Source: Paragorgia papillata
Taxonomy: Eukaryota > Cnidaria > Anthozoa > Scleralcyonacea > Coralliidae
Direction of reading: 5' to 3'
Length of the DNA stretch: 64,000 bases
NCBI GenBank assembly: GCA_035771165.1
Contig: JAWNZC010000314.1
Coordinates: 7,744,001-7,808,000, forward strand
In this document: piece by piece, positions 1 to 9,070 of the stretch
How positions within the stretch are numbered: position 1 is the stretch's first letter
Layout of the letters: each line of letters opens with the position of its first letter
Made by a program: the position numbers and the translations under genes
Notes under the pieces: model-generated
What the model was told of the DNA's origin: nothing
Seen by the model: the letters and a program-made list of their open reading frames with translations, nothing else
The model's database searches: none

Positions 1-810
1 AACAAAGCAAGAAAATGGTGAGCTGCCGAGAATTTCGACAACGAAATACTGACGTTTCACGCGGAGCCCTTCATTAACCTCGAGCCAACACGCTCTTTAG
101 AAAGCAAAAAATAGTTTCTTATCTAAATATATATTTAGCTGTTATAATTTATCATTCAGAAATATATATTTTTAACTTTTTAAAAGTTTTGTCCACACAC
201 GTATATCAATTATCCTGTAAGGAATCATTCTGAGGGGGGGGGGGACAAATTTCCTAGGAAATGTGTCCCTGGGGGGCATATTTTTGGGGGGGGACAGATT
301 TACTGGGACACCAGCAGGTAAAGCCGTCTTATATCAAGAATATAGTCGCTGACGAAAATACTGTAATCACGTAACTACATACAAAACAAAACAAACTAAC
401 CTGACTCTTACACTGCTGCATTAACAGCAAAAATAAAACAATTTGTTTTTATGATTTGGGTGAACACAAAAATGGTTAGTCTAACTTCTAACTGCATGCG
501 CAAAAACGGTAATTTGACCGTGAGCAAAAGGCCTGGGACAAGCAGCAGAATAGAAATCCATTTTCGTATCTTTATTAACCTGTTGCAGCGTTCTGTATTT
601 TTTATGAAACTGTTTGAAACTTCGTACCAATATTTAAATGATGGAAAGCTATATCCAGTTCAACGACGACTGACGATTTCCCAATAAATACGTGAAAATG
701 ACGGAATGTCGGAATCCCCATAAAGGACATCCGACATCCTGGCTCAGGACAGGGGGCCCCCCGGGTCTTGCCGGGCAGCGCCTATAGGAGTTACGCCATT
801 GCAGACCCTG

Positions 811-1038
811 CATTTTTGGTCAGCTTAGGCAGGAATGGGTTAAGCACTTGGTTAACCCATTGCTACCTAGAATGGCTAAGGGTTCTTCCTTTGATGAGTA
901 AACTTAAATTGTCTGGCAATTGACAGAGTAAAAAATAGAGGGGGTCATTTTTGGCTAGCTCAGGCAGGAATGGGTTAAGCACTTGTTAACGCATTGCTGC
1001 CTAGAATGCCTGAGGGTTCTCCCTTTGATGAGTGAAAA
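811..1038. repeat. Two-copy direct repeat, ~90 bp units
   Basis: Two similar units, about 811-905 and 947-1038, share AGGCAGGAATGGGTTAAGCA and TTTGATGAGT. Related 'cattcctgtccgagggcttcc'-type sequence recurs near 43955-44110 and 61115-61200, so this is a dispersed repeat rather than a local duplication only. Confidence 0.6.
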
Positions 1039-1293
1039 GACAAAGTTAAAAAAAATACAGGGACAAGAAGAATGGTATTGTTCAGGTCCCACCTTCTTCG
1101 TTGTACATGTACCTTGACGTAACTCAGTCTGCACTTCTTGAGAGGAGAAATAAAAAAACTCCAAAATACCTGAAGAATACATAAGTTTTATTACATCCAG
1201 TTTTTATATCTAGACTACTACATTGATTATATAATTTATAAGTTTGTTTAATTTTGAAAGGAAACATTACAAACAATGTTTGTTTAATTTGGC

Positions 1294-1299
1294 TTTATT
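1294..1299 (-). promoter_or_regulatory. Polyadenylation signal AATAAA
   Basis: The plus strand reads TTTATT, that is AATAAA on the minus strand, about 30 bases beyond the stop codon of the minus-strand nuclease-like exon ending at 1329. Position and spacing fit a eukaryotic poly(A) signal for that gene. Confidence 0.45.
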
Positions 1300-1328
1300 T
1301 AAGATAAACATTGCAAATTAGTTATCTT

Positions 1329-2002
1329 TTATCGAAGAGTATAATGATTGCTTGGTTTGGTGCATTCTGGATTTGCTGGGAAGAACCTAAAACAGGTCTT
1401 TCCAGGGTATAAGCTATTTGCAAGAGATAACAAGTCGGGTTGAACTTCTGATTTTGAAATTCCTTTTGGCTTGTTGTTTGCCCAAACTGACACAGCCTCG
1501 CCTTTTATAGCTGTCCCAACCTTCCACGAGCAGCAACCCACAGTCCACATTGATTTTGGCTGAACAATAGGTTTTACATTTGGGTGTTTTGGAAGAGCTG
1601 GGCTTCCATAGGGCTGGGGTTGTGCATCTTTGTACGCTACAGGCCAACGCATTGTAGGAGTGAGGAATGCACTTGTTCCAATTCCTTTTAATTCATAATC
1701 AGAGACACCAGTTAGAAGGTGAAACTGTGAATCCCTGGCCTTTCCTTGACATCTGGTTTTGGCGTAATTGAATATTTTCTTCTCGTAATTTTGCCAAACA
1801 CCGTCATTGAAATCACTGAACTGTGGGTAGGCGTTCAAATGTGTGTGGGTGATTTTCATGGTGTCATCATTATATGAATGTATTTTCATTGGGTTTAATT
1901 GACCTTCTTTGACAGACTCTGGGTATTTTCTACTTTCTCTACCCAAGTAAAGCATGTTGGTACCAGTCAGGATACTCGCTGGTAGATCACCAGTTATAAA
2001 TT
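1329..2002 (-). CDS. Terminal exon of secreted ENDOD1-like DNA/RNA non-specific endonuclease homologue
   Basis: This last coding exon carries the core of the DNA/RNA non-specific endonuclease fold as found in ENDOD1-like proteins: the 'G-x-LNP' segment, then THTHLNAYPQFSDFN, a D/N-G-x-W-x-x-YE stretch (FNDGVWQNYE) and a conserved FHLLTG strand. The start is a splice acceptor (minus-strand tttag just before 2002); joining base G of the exon ending at 3442 to AA here restores Glu in frame (phase 1). The family's metal/base motif is normally DRGHL; here it reads KEGQL, so the general-base His is Gln. The protein is therefore probably not a normal nuclease. A stop at 1329-1331 is followed by a poly(A) signal. 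Several Cys fit an extracellular product. Confidence 0.75.
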
Positions 2003-2115
2003 CTAAATTGTGATTAGAAAGAAAAAAAGACGAGAAAATATTAATAACGTATATTCATTCTTTCACGCATGGCTTTCCAGGACTTCTCCCCTTGACGACT
2101 AAAATCGTTTGGCGT

Positions 2116-2269
2116 TAAGCTGGATTTCCACTAGGCGTAAAATATCGCGCGCTCGACTTTTCTATTGTAAAAATTGAAATCGTTTTCTACTTCGTTCCAC
2201 ATGGAAACTTACAAGACAATAAAAAAGTCGAGGGCGCGACATTTTACGCCTAATGGAAATCCAGCTTTA
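2116..2269. repeat. Foldback MITE, ~154 bp
   Basis: The left arm (AAGCTGGATTTCCA, then GCGTAAAATATCGCGC) is repeated as its reverse complement at the right end. It lies in the intron between the two nuclease-like exons. No coding capacity. Confidence 0.7.
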
Positions 2270-2331
2270 GACAGAGTAAAAAGATGTGGCTTTAGACGGA
2301 GTAAAAACTAAAAAGATAAAGTTGTTCCACA

Positions 2332-2901
2332 CAGGACTGCGTGGCGAGTTGTTTTTGTTTGATAATATCAAAATATTTTGAGGTTTTATCGATCTAAAAT
2401 GCGACGTTTTGCGAACGATCAACATTCACTTCTCGGTAAATACAAAGCAACTTTTCATCAAATTCAGGAATATACTTACAGCATACGTTCTTCAAATCAC
2501 GTTTGAATCCAATCGGCCGCGTATCCAGTTGGATTCAAACGTGATTTGAAGAACGTCTATGCTGTAAGTATATTCATGATTTTGATGAAAAGGTGCTTTG
2601 TTAGTTAGACAGCTATTCTGAATCGTATTTTGGCATATTTATCTATTTTACTGTAAAATTTCTTTGGATATCAACGTCAACGTATTGGTTTACTTATAAT
2701 AAGCCTGGTGTGATACCACTGTTAACTCGCTTAAATGCAACATTTTAGAAATACTTCACAACTAAATGCGCTTACATGCTTTACAAATGTGCTTTAGTAC
2801 TTCATGCTGATGATCGTTCGCAAAACGTCGCATTTTAGATCGATAAAACCTCAAAATATTTGATATTATCAAAAAAACAAAAAACTCGCCACGCAGTCCT
2901 G
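2332..2901. repeat. MITE with ~95-bp TIRs and an inner palindrome
   Basis: The outer arms begin CAGGACTGCGTGGCGAGTT and end with its reverse complement, continuing inward through the 'gataaaacctcaaaatattt' arm. A second palindrome centred near 2515 (ACGTTCTTCAAATCACGTTT and reverse complement) sits inside. This is a nested hairpin structure within the intron 2003-3441. The rest of that intron holds a weaker foldback (2979-3230) and the element at 3307-3420. Confidence 0.7.
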
Positions 2902-3306
2902 GGCTACCTATGATATAATCAGCTTTGTTTTGATTGGAATCTGCGATGCCTATTTAAACTAGTTATATAAAATTGTTCATTGAGTTATGGATGCACTTGG
3001 GGAAGTGCGTATGAGTTGGGAGGGCACTCTCGGCTATCGACCATCTCTTACGCTTTTTTTGTGCTCTCCCAACATCCCGCGTGTATCCATAACTCGATGG
3101 AACACGCCAAACCATGAACCATTTCTTAAGTAGTATCGTAAAAACGCCCGAGTTGTTCCAAACTTGTAAGCAAGTTGTTATAAGGTTGTTCCAACAAGCC
3201 CTCGCCACGGTGCATTCATGCTTTATGCCATATAAAGACCTCGGAAGAACAAAGAAAACCGACTCAATAATAAATTAATGACTAATACACCTTTTTTATG
3301 CTATTA

Positions 3307-3420
3307 TTATAAGTAATACCATGACATGAGGAGATTAGTGATTAAATGTTCCCTCAGCCTCCCTCGGCTCTCCAGGACATTTAATCACTAATCTCCCTCA
3401 TGTCATGCTATTACTTATAA
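3307..3420. repeat. Near-perfect palindrome (MITE)
   Basis: TTATAAGTAATACCATGACA and the following 'gagattagtgattaaatgt' reappear in reverse complement at the right end. The same arm word (ATTTAATC..CTAATTTCCCTC-like) is found at 39765-39935 and 61845-62110, so it is a dispersed family. Confidence 0.7.
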
Positions 3421-3441
3421 ATACATGAAGGGAATACCTAC

Positions 3442-4107
3442 CATCGCCTTTGGTCCACCTATTCACAAAAAGTGTTTTGGCTTCAGTTAATTTCTTCATC
3501 TGATCATTCGTAAGTTTGTAAGCAGAAAACTCTGGGATGCCTCTATCACCGTTATACAGTATCGAAAACCATTGGCTTTTGTCCTTGACTTCATGGTTGG
3601 TGTAAATAAAATGAGTATTTGGAAGATACGTTAACGGTCCAGGTGGAAGGTTGCCAAGGAAACTGCTAAGATAGTTTCCAGTTGGGACATTTTTGGTACT
3701 CATTACCTCTCGACGAGATCTTTCCAATGTAGGGTCAGAAGAATTGCTCAAGAAGTCATAACTAAAGCTTACAGGTAGATAGGTCGGCTCATTGGAAAAC
3801 GTCGGTTCATCGTCGGCAAACGTCGGCTCATCATCGGCAAACATCGGCTCATCATCGGCAAACGTCGGTGCCATTATTTTGACATGTTTAGCACTTGTGC
3901 ACGAGGCTTTGTCTTCAACCTGTTCAGCACAGTAGTCTGGTGTGAGTGTTTTACCTGCTACTGTCACTGATGTAGGTTTGGTATTAGAACTACTCTTTAA
4001 TTCAACGAATGTGAATTTCCTTTCTTTACACCAGTCTGTTTTGGCTATTTCTTTCAAGAAGTTTGCGTGAGTCGTTCCTTTCCCGTTCACAATATAATGA
4101 CAATTAT
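3442..4107 (-). CDS. Internal exon: N-terminal part of ENDOD1-like nuclease domain with acidic repeat linker
   Basis: The exon runs from a splice acceptor (minus-strand ttcttgcag, 4107) to a donor (GATG|gtaggt, 3442). It encodes a Cys-containing head (DNCHYIVNG...), then three to four short repeats of the type PTFADDE, then a dibasic RSRR that could be a proprotein-convertase site, then the start of the nuclease fold (a THFIYTN-like strand, QWFSILYNGDRGIPEFSAYK) as in ENDOD1 proteins. It joins in phase to the exon at 1329-2002 and to the EGF-like exon at 5621-5743 (codon G|AT = Asp). Expected location is secreted or luminal. The acidic repeats are probably a recent in-frame expansion. Confidence 0.7.
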
Positions 4108-5620
4108 CTGCAAGAATAGACCTAATTATAATCTGACACAATCATAATTGATTGAGAAATAATAAAAAAAGAATCGGATGTCAAATGTTGCAAAATCACA
4201 CCACATTACATCGCACCACATCACAGCAGATCACGTCACAGCAGATCACATCACATTACCTCACATCACAACATATTACATTACTTCATATTACTTACAA
4301 CACACTTGATCCCACCACGGCACAGCAGATCACATTACCTCACATCACAGCACACCGCATTGCACCACATCAGACTACACCAAAGACATCACATTACATC
4401 ACACCACATCATACCTCATTACATTACATTGCATTGCCTTGTATTACATTGCATTACATTGCATTGCATTACATTACACATTACATTACATTATACATTA
4501 CATTACACATTACATTACACATTACATTACACATTACATTACACATTACATTACATTACACATTACATTACACATTACATTACACATTACATTACACATT
4601 ACATTACACATTACATTACACATTACATTACATTACACATTACATTACACATTACATTACACATTACATTACATTACATTACACATTGCATTACGCATTA
4701 CATTACATTACACATGCATTACATTGTATAGCATTTCATTACACATTACATTACATTACACAACACATTACGTTACATTACATTACACATTTATATTACA
4801 TTACGCATTACATTACACATTACATTACATTACATTACACATTGCATTACATTACAGCACACCACATTATATACACATACCTTCGAGAGTTTTTTTCAGA
4901 TCTGTCAAAAAGAAAAACAAAATTACTTTAATCTTCTTTACAATTAGATAATTATTTTTTTGGGAGAGAATGTATTATGATAGGTTTTCTGTACGCTCTA
5001 TTCAAGAACTTTAAGAACAATTTAAGAAACTATTTTTTAATTTTTTCTGGGCAGCGTCGGACTCTCAAGTTTATGTATTTTACTCTGGCTAACAACGGAC
5101 GATTTTACTCGCCAGTGGCAAAATCCACTGACTTCCACGCGTAATCGATAAAAACGCTCATTGTATTATTATGTCGTTATTATCAATTGATAAATTACAA
5201 ATCAAGAGTTACAATTTCTTATAAGGATTTTTAACGGGCCCACAGTAATTGGTAATAACTGTTGTGGTTACCCCGCCTACTTTCATTATTGTTGATATGT
5301 ATATATATATATGTTTATTTATTTTATATTTTTCTCTCTGTAAGTTGTAGGCAAAGTTTAATAAAATAAAATAAAATAAAAACGTGGCCGTGTCGAGGCA
5401 TATCAAAGGCGTTCCAAGCAACCGCCATACGACACAGTTCAGACCACGGATCACAGGACCACGGTTGATTTTACGGAGAGAGGAAAACCGGAGGACCCGG
5501 CGGAAAACCCTCGAAGCTAGCAACACGGGATATTTTATACTCTCCAAAGTGGATATTTTCGAAAACATTATTTACACGTTCTAATATTATAGAAGTATTA
5601 TAAGTTATTTTGGGACCTAC
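4108..5620. other. Intron with large microsatellite; no further exon seen
   Basis: This intron separates the nuclease-like and EGF-like exons. It is dominated by the CATTA-based satellite (4190-4862). Short open frames at 5209-5584 have no recognisable domain and overlap on both strands. Confidence 0.6.
4190..4862. repeat. Minisatellite of CACATTACATTA units
   Basis: About 670 bp of degenerate then regular repeats based on CATTA/CACAT, with a 12-bp regular core CACATTACATTA between 4480 and 4700. Long open frames in three registers (His-Tyr-Ile-Thr-Leu repeats) are artefacts of this periodicity. Confidence 0.9.
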
Positions 5621-5743
5621 CTTGACAATTGTTTGCTTTTCCGTTTCCAAAATAACCTGGTAGACATTCACATTCTCGTGTAGGTTTGCCATCGTCGATT
5701 TCATAGGCGTTTGCATTGCATTTAATTTTTTGTAAGTTGACAC
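5621..5743 (-). CDS. EGF-like domain exon
   Basis: The minus-strand exon lies between acceptor ctgcag|GT and donor CAAG|gtaggt. In the frame set by the next exon it reads as one EGF-like module: Cys spacing with ECECLPGYFGNG (the classical C-x-C-x-P-G-Y/F-x-G-x-G) and a closing Cys (NNCQ). Phase in is 1 (two leading bases) and phase out is 1, giving QD-NC across the junction to the exon ending at 4107. EGF modules are extracellular, which agrees with the secreted nuclease-like domain downstream. Exons upstream of this one were not resolved on the left side of the Polinton. Confidence 0.7.
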
Positions 5744-5790
5744 CTGCAGAACCTTAAAACATGTGTACGTTTTTATTATGTGGGAAAACT

Positions 5791-6220
5791 TTACTCTACT
5801 CTACTCTACTCTACTCTACTCTACTCTACTCTACTCTACTCTACTCTACTCTACTCTACTCTACTCTACTCTACTCTACTCTACTCTACTCTACTCTACT
5901 CTACTCTACTCCACTCCACTCCACTCCACTCCACTCCACTCCACTCCACTCCACTCCACTCCACTCCACTCCACTCCACTCCACTCCACTCCACTCCACT
6001 CCACTCCACTCCACTCCACTCCACTCCACTCCACTCCACTCCACTCCACTCTACTGCACTCCACTCCACTCCACTCCTGCTCTACTCTACTCTACTCTAC
6101 TCTACTCCACTCCACTCCACTCCACTCTAATTTACTCTAATTTACTCTACTCTACTCTACTCTACTCTACTCTACTCTACTCTACTCCACTCTACTCTAC
6201 TCCACTCCACTCCACTCTTT
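5791..6220. repeat. Pentamer satellite (CTACT)n / (CCACT)n
   Basis: About 430 bp made of CTACT units that switch to CCACT and back. The reverse complement of the same pentamer (AGAGT/GGAGT) recurs at 31634-31988, inside another intron of the same orientation. All open frames here are repeat artefacts. Confidence 0.95.
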
Positions 6221-6537
6221 TCCTCTCTAATAATACAGTATTATGGCTGTTAGTTTTACCAACCTTTGATCTTGTTTGATTGTACTAGTGGTATTTTTCC
6301 TTGTGGAATATTTGTACGTTTCAGTATTTGTGTTTGTTTCAAAAACGCTTTTTAAAAAGATTAAAAGAAAACTATTAAACATGTTATCTTTATTTATTAT
6401 ATGAATATTATTTGCATTAACCTGCTTGCTCACAAAAACTGTTAATTAAAATAATGTTTTGTTAGTTACTTGTTTTTAAATCTTGCTTGTGGAGCAAGAA
6501 CTAAGAATATCTTACAAACTCCAAGCTGAAAGCTCTT

Positions 6538-6800
6538 CCTGCTCTCAGCAGTTATCTGATTGAAAATTTCACCTTGGCCGCATGTGAGAAGAGTGCTTCC
6601 AGTTTGACTCTACCAAACACCACAGGTTTCCCCCGGACCAATGAGGGATGGCCCTTACTGGACGTCTAGGGGTAACAATTTAGATATGACTGATAGAGTT
6701 ATCCAGTATAAATAAAGTTAGTTTAGTCTGATTTTCTCCTGTAGTAACACTGAACCAATAAGGGACGGGCCCGTACTGGACGTCTAGGGGTAACAGACTT
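6538..6800. repeat. SINE copy with partial second copy
   Basis: Positions 6538-6724 match the better-preserved SINE at 50395-50662 (shared: CTCAGCAGTTATCTGATTGA, AATGAGGGATGGCCCTTACT, the tail GATAGAGTTATCCAGTATAA). A second partial tail lies at about 6735-6796. More tails are at 28784-28815 and 34790-34868. Confidence 0.7.
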
Positions 6801-6801
6801 A

Positions 6802-6942
6802 CAACAAGTCAACAGGAACTGGGGGAAACAGTCATTCACCTACCACGGTGCTCAAGACTGGAACACTTTACCAGAAGAACTTCGGAACATTGAACTTTTT
6901 TCATTATTTAAACTTAAACTTAAGAAACATTTAAAACTTTAA
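6802..6942 (+). pseudogene. 3' end of a LINE reverse-transcriptase ORF (remnant)
   Basis: The frame 6802-6942 ends in TAA and translates to the characteristic C-terminal end of non-LTR ORF2 proteins: a basic stretch, SFTYHGAQDWNTLPEELRNI, then a short leucine/lysine helix (LFKLKLKKHLKL) and stop. Only the last ~46 codons are present. The following AT-rich 3' UTR runs to 7057, where the Polinton is inserted; its continuation is at 28468-28575. Confidence 0.65.
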
Positions 6943-7051
6943 TTTTTAGTTTTGTAATTTTTCATTTATATTGTTCTTCCGTATCTGTTATACCGTACCG
7001 TTTCTGCTATATTTGTTATATATAAATATGTATGTATATGTTTTACCTATG

Positions 7052-7057
7052 CAGGGC
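7052..7057. repeat. Left 6-bp target-site duplication CAGGGC
   Basis: CAGGGC directly precedes the AG terminus of the Polinton and is repeated exactly at 28468-28473 after the CT terminus. Six bp is the target duplication length typical of Polintons. Confidence 0.9.
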
Positions 7058-7395
7058 AGTAGTGTATAAAGGCCGATTCTGGGACATACCTTAATGGCCG
7101 CCATTTGTTTACTAAAATTTGTTTTGAAAAGGATTGCGACCCCCTCCTGGATTTTAATTTAAAGATGGATGCCGATCCTGGGACATACCTTAATGACCGC
7201 CATTTGTTTACTAAAATTTTGACTTCCAAATTTTTGATTGCCGATCCTGGGACATGTTTTGAAAAGATTGACCCACCCCATTCTAAAAAGGTTCGCGAAC
7301 CCCCTCCTGAATTTTTTAAAGATGGCTGCCAAGTTTTTGGGACTTTTTGGGATTTGGGGATTTTAAAGATGGTTGCCAAGTTTTTGGAAATTTTT
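7058..7395 (+). repeat. Left terminal inverted repeat, 338 bp
   Basis: Reverse complement of 28130-28467; equal lengths and identical translated frames indicate no indels. Internally it contains diverged direct repeats: CCGATYCTGGGACAT occurs three times and AAAGATGGNTGCC three times. These may be terminal-protein or integrase binding sites. Open frames across the arm are mirrored in the other arm and are not counted as genes. Confidence 0.93.
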
Positions 7396-7439
7396 TGAAA
7401 ATGTTTGGGGGTTGGGGTTTTGGGGTTTTTTAAATAAAG

Positions 7440-7640
7440 ATGAACAACAAAAGGAGTAACTTATGTCCAGACAGGGAAAAATGTATGTGGGTAGGTTTTA
7501 CAAAATATCCAGGCAAGCCACCAAATATTATATATTTTAACAAAAGTACACACCCAAAAACAGTTTGCAACTATATACACCCAGGAGAAACCAAAGTCCA
7601 AATGTTGGTTAGAACAGGAGTTTACGACACAGTTTTTTGA
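7440..7640 (+). CDS. Small hypothetical protein next to left TIR (66 aa)
   Basis: This is the first gene inside the left arm. The ATG lies in the element's usual start context (aaataaagATG). The product is 66 residues with three Cys (NLCPDREKC, TVCNYIH) and an aromatic-rich middle; it has no predicted membrane segment. The Cys/His content could form a small metal-binding fold, but no family is recognised. It precedes the acidic protein at 7681 by 40 bases and is probably expressed with it. Confidence 0.55.
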   Translation: MNNKRSNLCPDREKCMWVGFTKYPGKPPNIIYFNKSTHPKTVCNYIHPGETKVQMLVRTGVYDTVF

Positions 7641-7680
7641 ATTGAACTATTTTTTTTAAAAAAAAATTAAAAGAATAAGA

Positions 7681-8127
7681 ATGAACTCAAGAATTGAAAA
7701 TTTAGAAGAATTAAGAAACCAATACAAAATATTGGTTGAAAATTCAAACATTGTTGAAATGAAAACAGTTTCAGACAAAATAGTTGCTCTAATGATGCAC
7801 GAAATTTTGGATGACTTCCATTCATTAACAGAACTGGAAGAAATTCTTGAAGTGCTGATCGAACTACATAGTCTTACTACTGAGGTTCATGCTGAATTTG
7901 GAACCATTGATCATGAAATTTTAATAGGAATAGATTGCAAAACAGGTATTGCAGTAGAGATGGTTAATGACTTTAAAAATGGAAGTGCAGAAAGAGAAAG
8001 AGAAGTAGAAGCAGTTGAAGTTTTTGAAGATGATGATGAAGATGATGATGAAGTTTCAGATGAACTTGGGATTATTGAAAATGACGACCGCCAACTTTTG
8101 ATAGAGGAGTGCATTGATGAACTTTAA
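7681..8127 (+). CDS. Acidic hypothetical protein (148 aa)
   Basis: The start follows aataagaATG. The protein is mostly helical in character: an N-terminal heptad-like region (ENLEELRNQYKILVEN), a leucine-rich middle (LTELEEILEVLIEL) and a strongly acidic C-terminal third (VFEDDDEDDDEV). It has no signal peptide or membrane segment. Such acidic tails occur in DNA mimics and in scaffold or chaperone-like viral proteins, but that is only a possibility. A stem-loop follows the gene at 8159-8179. I do not recognise the family. Confidence 0.65.
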   Translation: MNSRIENLEELRNQYKILVENSNIVEMKTVSDKIVALMMHEILDDFHSLTELEEILEVLIELHSLTTEVHAEFGTIDHEILIGIDCKTGIAVEMVNDFKNGSAEREREVEAVEVFEDDDEDDDEVSDELGIIENDDRQLLIEECIDEL

Positions 8128-8158
8128 AAATTACTGAACAAAAACAAAACTTTAAAAC

Positions 8159-8179
8159 TTATAACAAAAAATGTTATAA
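8159..8179. terminator. Stem-loop TTATAAC...GTTATAA
   Basis: A 7-bp perfect stem with a 7-base A-rich loop sits between the stop at 8127 and the next ATG at 8197, flanked by A and T runs. The same arms recur at 12791-12810, 15816-15839 and 16736-16757. Likely a 3'-end or intergenic regulatory hairpin. Confidence 0.5.
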
Positions 8180-8196
8180 TTTTTCCTAAATAAATA

Positions 8197-9027
8197 ATGA
8201 GTTATTACTATGGTTATGGAAGACCGAGGCGATCATTGGGTGAAGGTGGTACTGATTATGGAGACAAAATTAAAAAAATTGAAAAGAAATTACAAGACCT
8301 TGAAAAACCCAAAAATTACAAAACTGTTTTTGATATTAACTTAACAAAAGCTGGCAAGCACTTTGAAACTGTTGGTGGCGAAAGAAGACTAATTCAAGCT
8401 CGACAAGGCAACTCTGTTTTGTGGCAGGATGACAAAACAAAGGCTCCAACATTTGGTTCTGATCCCACTGGTCCGGGCAAAGATTACATTGAAAACAAGG
8501 GTGGCAATTATATGTGTTTCTGTAACACCGAAATGCAGTTTAATGATGTTTCTGTCTTTGTTGTCTGTACTGTTGTTGACACATCTGTTGCCAGATCTTC
8601 TACTTGGTGTTATCTTATTGGAAATGATAATGGTAATTATGACAAATTTTTAAGTTTCAAATCATACTCTTACTCCAAACTAATTATTGGTGGCATAAGA
8701 AATGGTACTAAAAAAATTATAGATGTTAACGTTGGGCACAGCATTCTTAGTAAACACATAGTTTCTTGTCATTGGTTGGGAACAGGAGGTGCCATATATT
8801 TAAATGGTGTCCTATGTCAAGGATCAGAATTTAAATCGGATCTTGCGGATATTGGTAGTCCATTTGGTTCTGTATTTGTAAATAAAAGATTGTCTGGAGC
8901 CCCATCCACAGATGAAGAACTAAAAGGAAAAATTTATGGAATTAAAATTGTCCATGGACCATTATTGCCAGCCGAGATTGTAAAAATTAATAAGGATATG
9001 ATGAAGGAATATGGGAACTTTATTTGA
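8197..9027 (+). CDS. Fibre-like protein 1 with concanavalin/LamG-like head (276 aa)
   Basis: The protein begins MSYYYGYGRPRRS, nearly the same N terminus as the collagen-like protein at 9071. Residues ~25-45 form a short coiled-coil-like segment (KIKKIEKKLQDLEK). From ~45 on it resembles a concanavalin A-like/LamG beta-sandwich: strands such as VSVFVVCTVVDT, HWLGTGGAIYLNG, and the typical closing 'LKGKIYGIKIVHGPLLPAEI' helix entry of LamG-like domains. A glycan or cell-surface ligand is a reasonable inference. The start is ATG at 8197 in taaataATG context. Together with its neighbour it looks like a virion attachment or spike gene. No enzymatic motif is seen. Confidence 0.75.
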   Translation: MSYYYGYGRPRRSLGEGGTDYGDKIKKIEKKLQDLEKPKNYKTVFDINLTKAGKHFETVGGERRLIQARQGNSVLWQDDKTKAPTFGSDPTGPGKDYIENKGGNYMCFCNTEMQFNDVSVFVVCTVVDTSVARSSTWCYLIGNDNGNYDKFLSFKSYSYSKLIIGGIRNGTKKIIDVNVGHSILSKHIVSCHWLGTGGAIYLNGVLCQGSEFKSDLADIGSPFGSVFVNKRLSGAPSTDEELKGKIYGIKIVHGPLLPAEIVKINKDMMKEYGNFI

Positions 9028-9070
9028 AAAAACTTTTGTAAAAACTTTAAAATCTTTACCAAGATAAATA

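Larger units (their letters stand above)
1..1328. other. Gene-poor repeat-containing flank
   Basis: I see no convincing coding sequence here; the short open frames have no family features. Positions 10-80 hold a fragment of the MITE family seen complete near 41619-41800 (shared words include GAAATACTGACGTTTC). Positions 230-300 have G-rich runs. The segment 811-1038 carries a direct repeat listed separately. The last ~150 bases are the 3' flank of the minus-strand nuclease-like gene. Confidence 0.6.

Noticed and set aside
4152..4951. Long plus-strand open frames of His/Tyr/Ile/Thr/Leu repeats
   Set aside because: They come from the CATTA satellite, open in all three registers, with no non-repeat domain.
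5761..6279. Ser/Thr/Pro/Leu repeat frames
   Set aside because: Pure translation of the CTACT/CCACT pentamer array in an intron.
6227..6433. Candidate exon with KYSTRKNTTSTIKQDQ before the EGF exon
   Set aside because: Its donor phase does not join the EGF exon without a stop, and splice sites are weak.
7047..7398. Open frames on both strands across the left arm, mirrored at 28112-28481
   Set aside because: Identical because the arms are inverted copies; they cross the element boundary and contain only translated terminal repeats.
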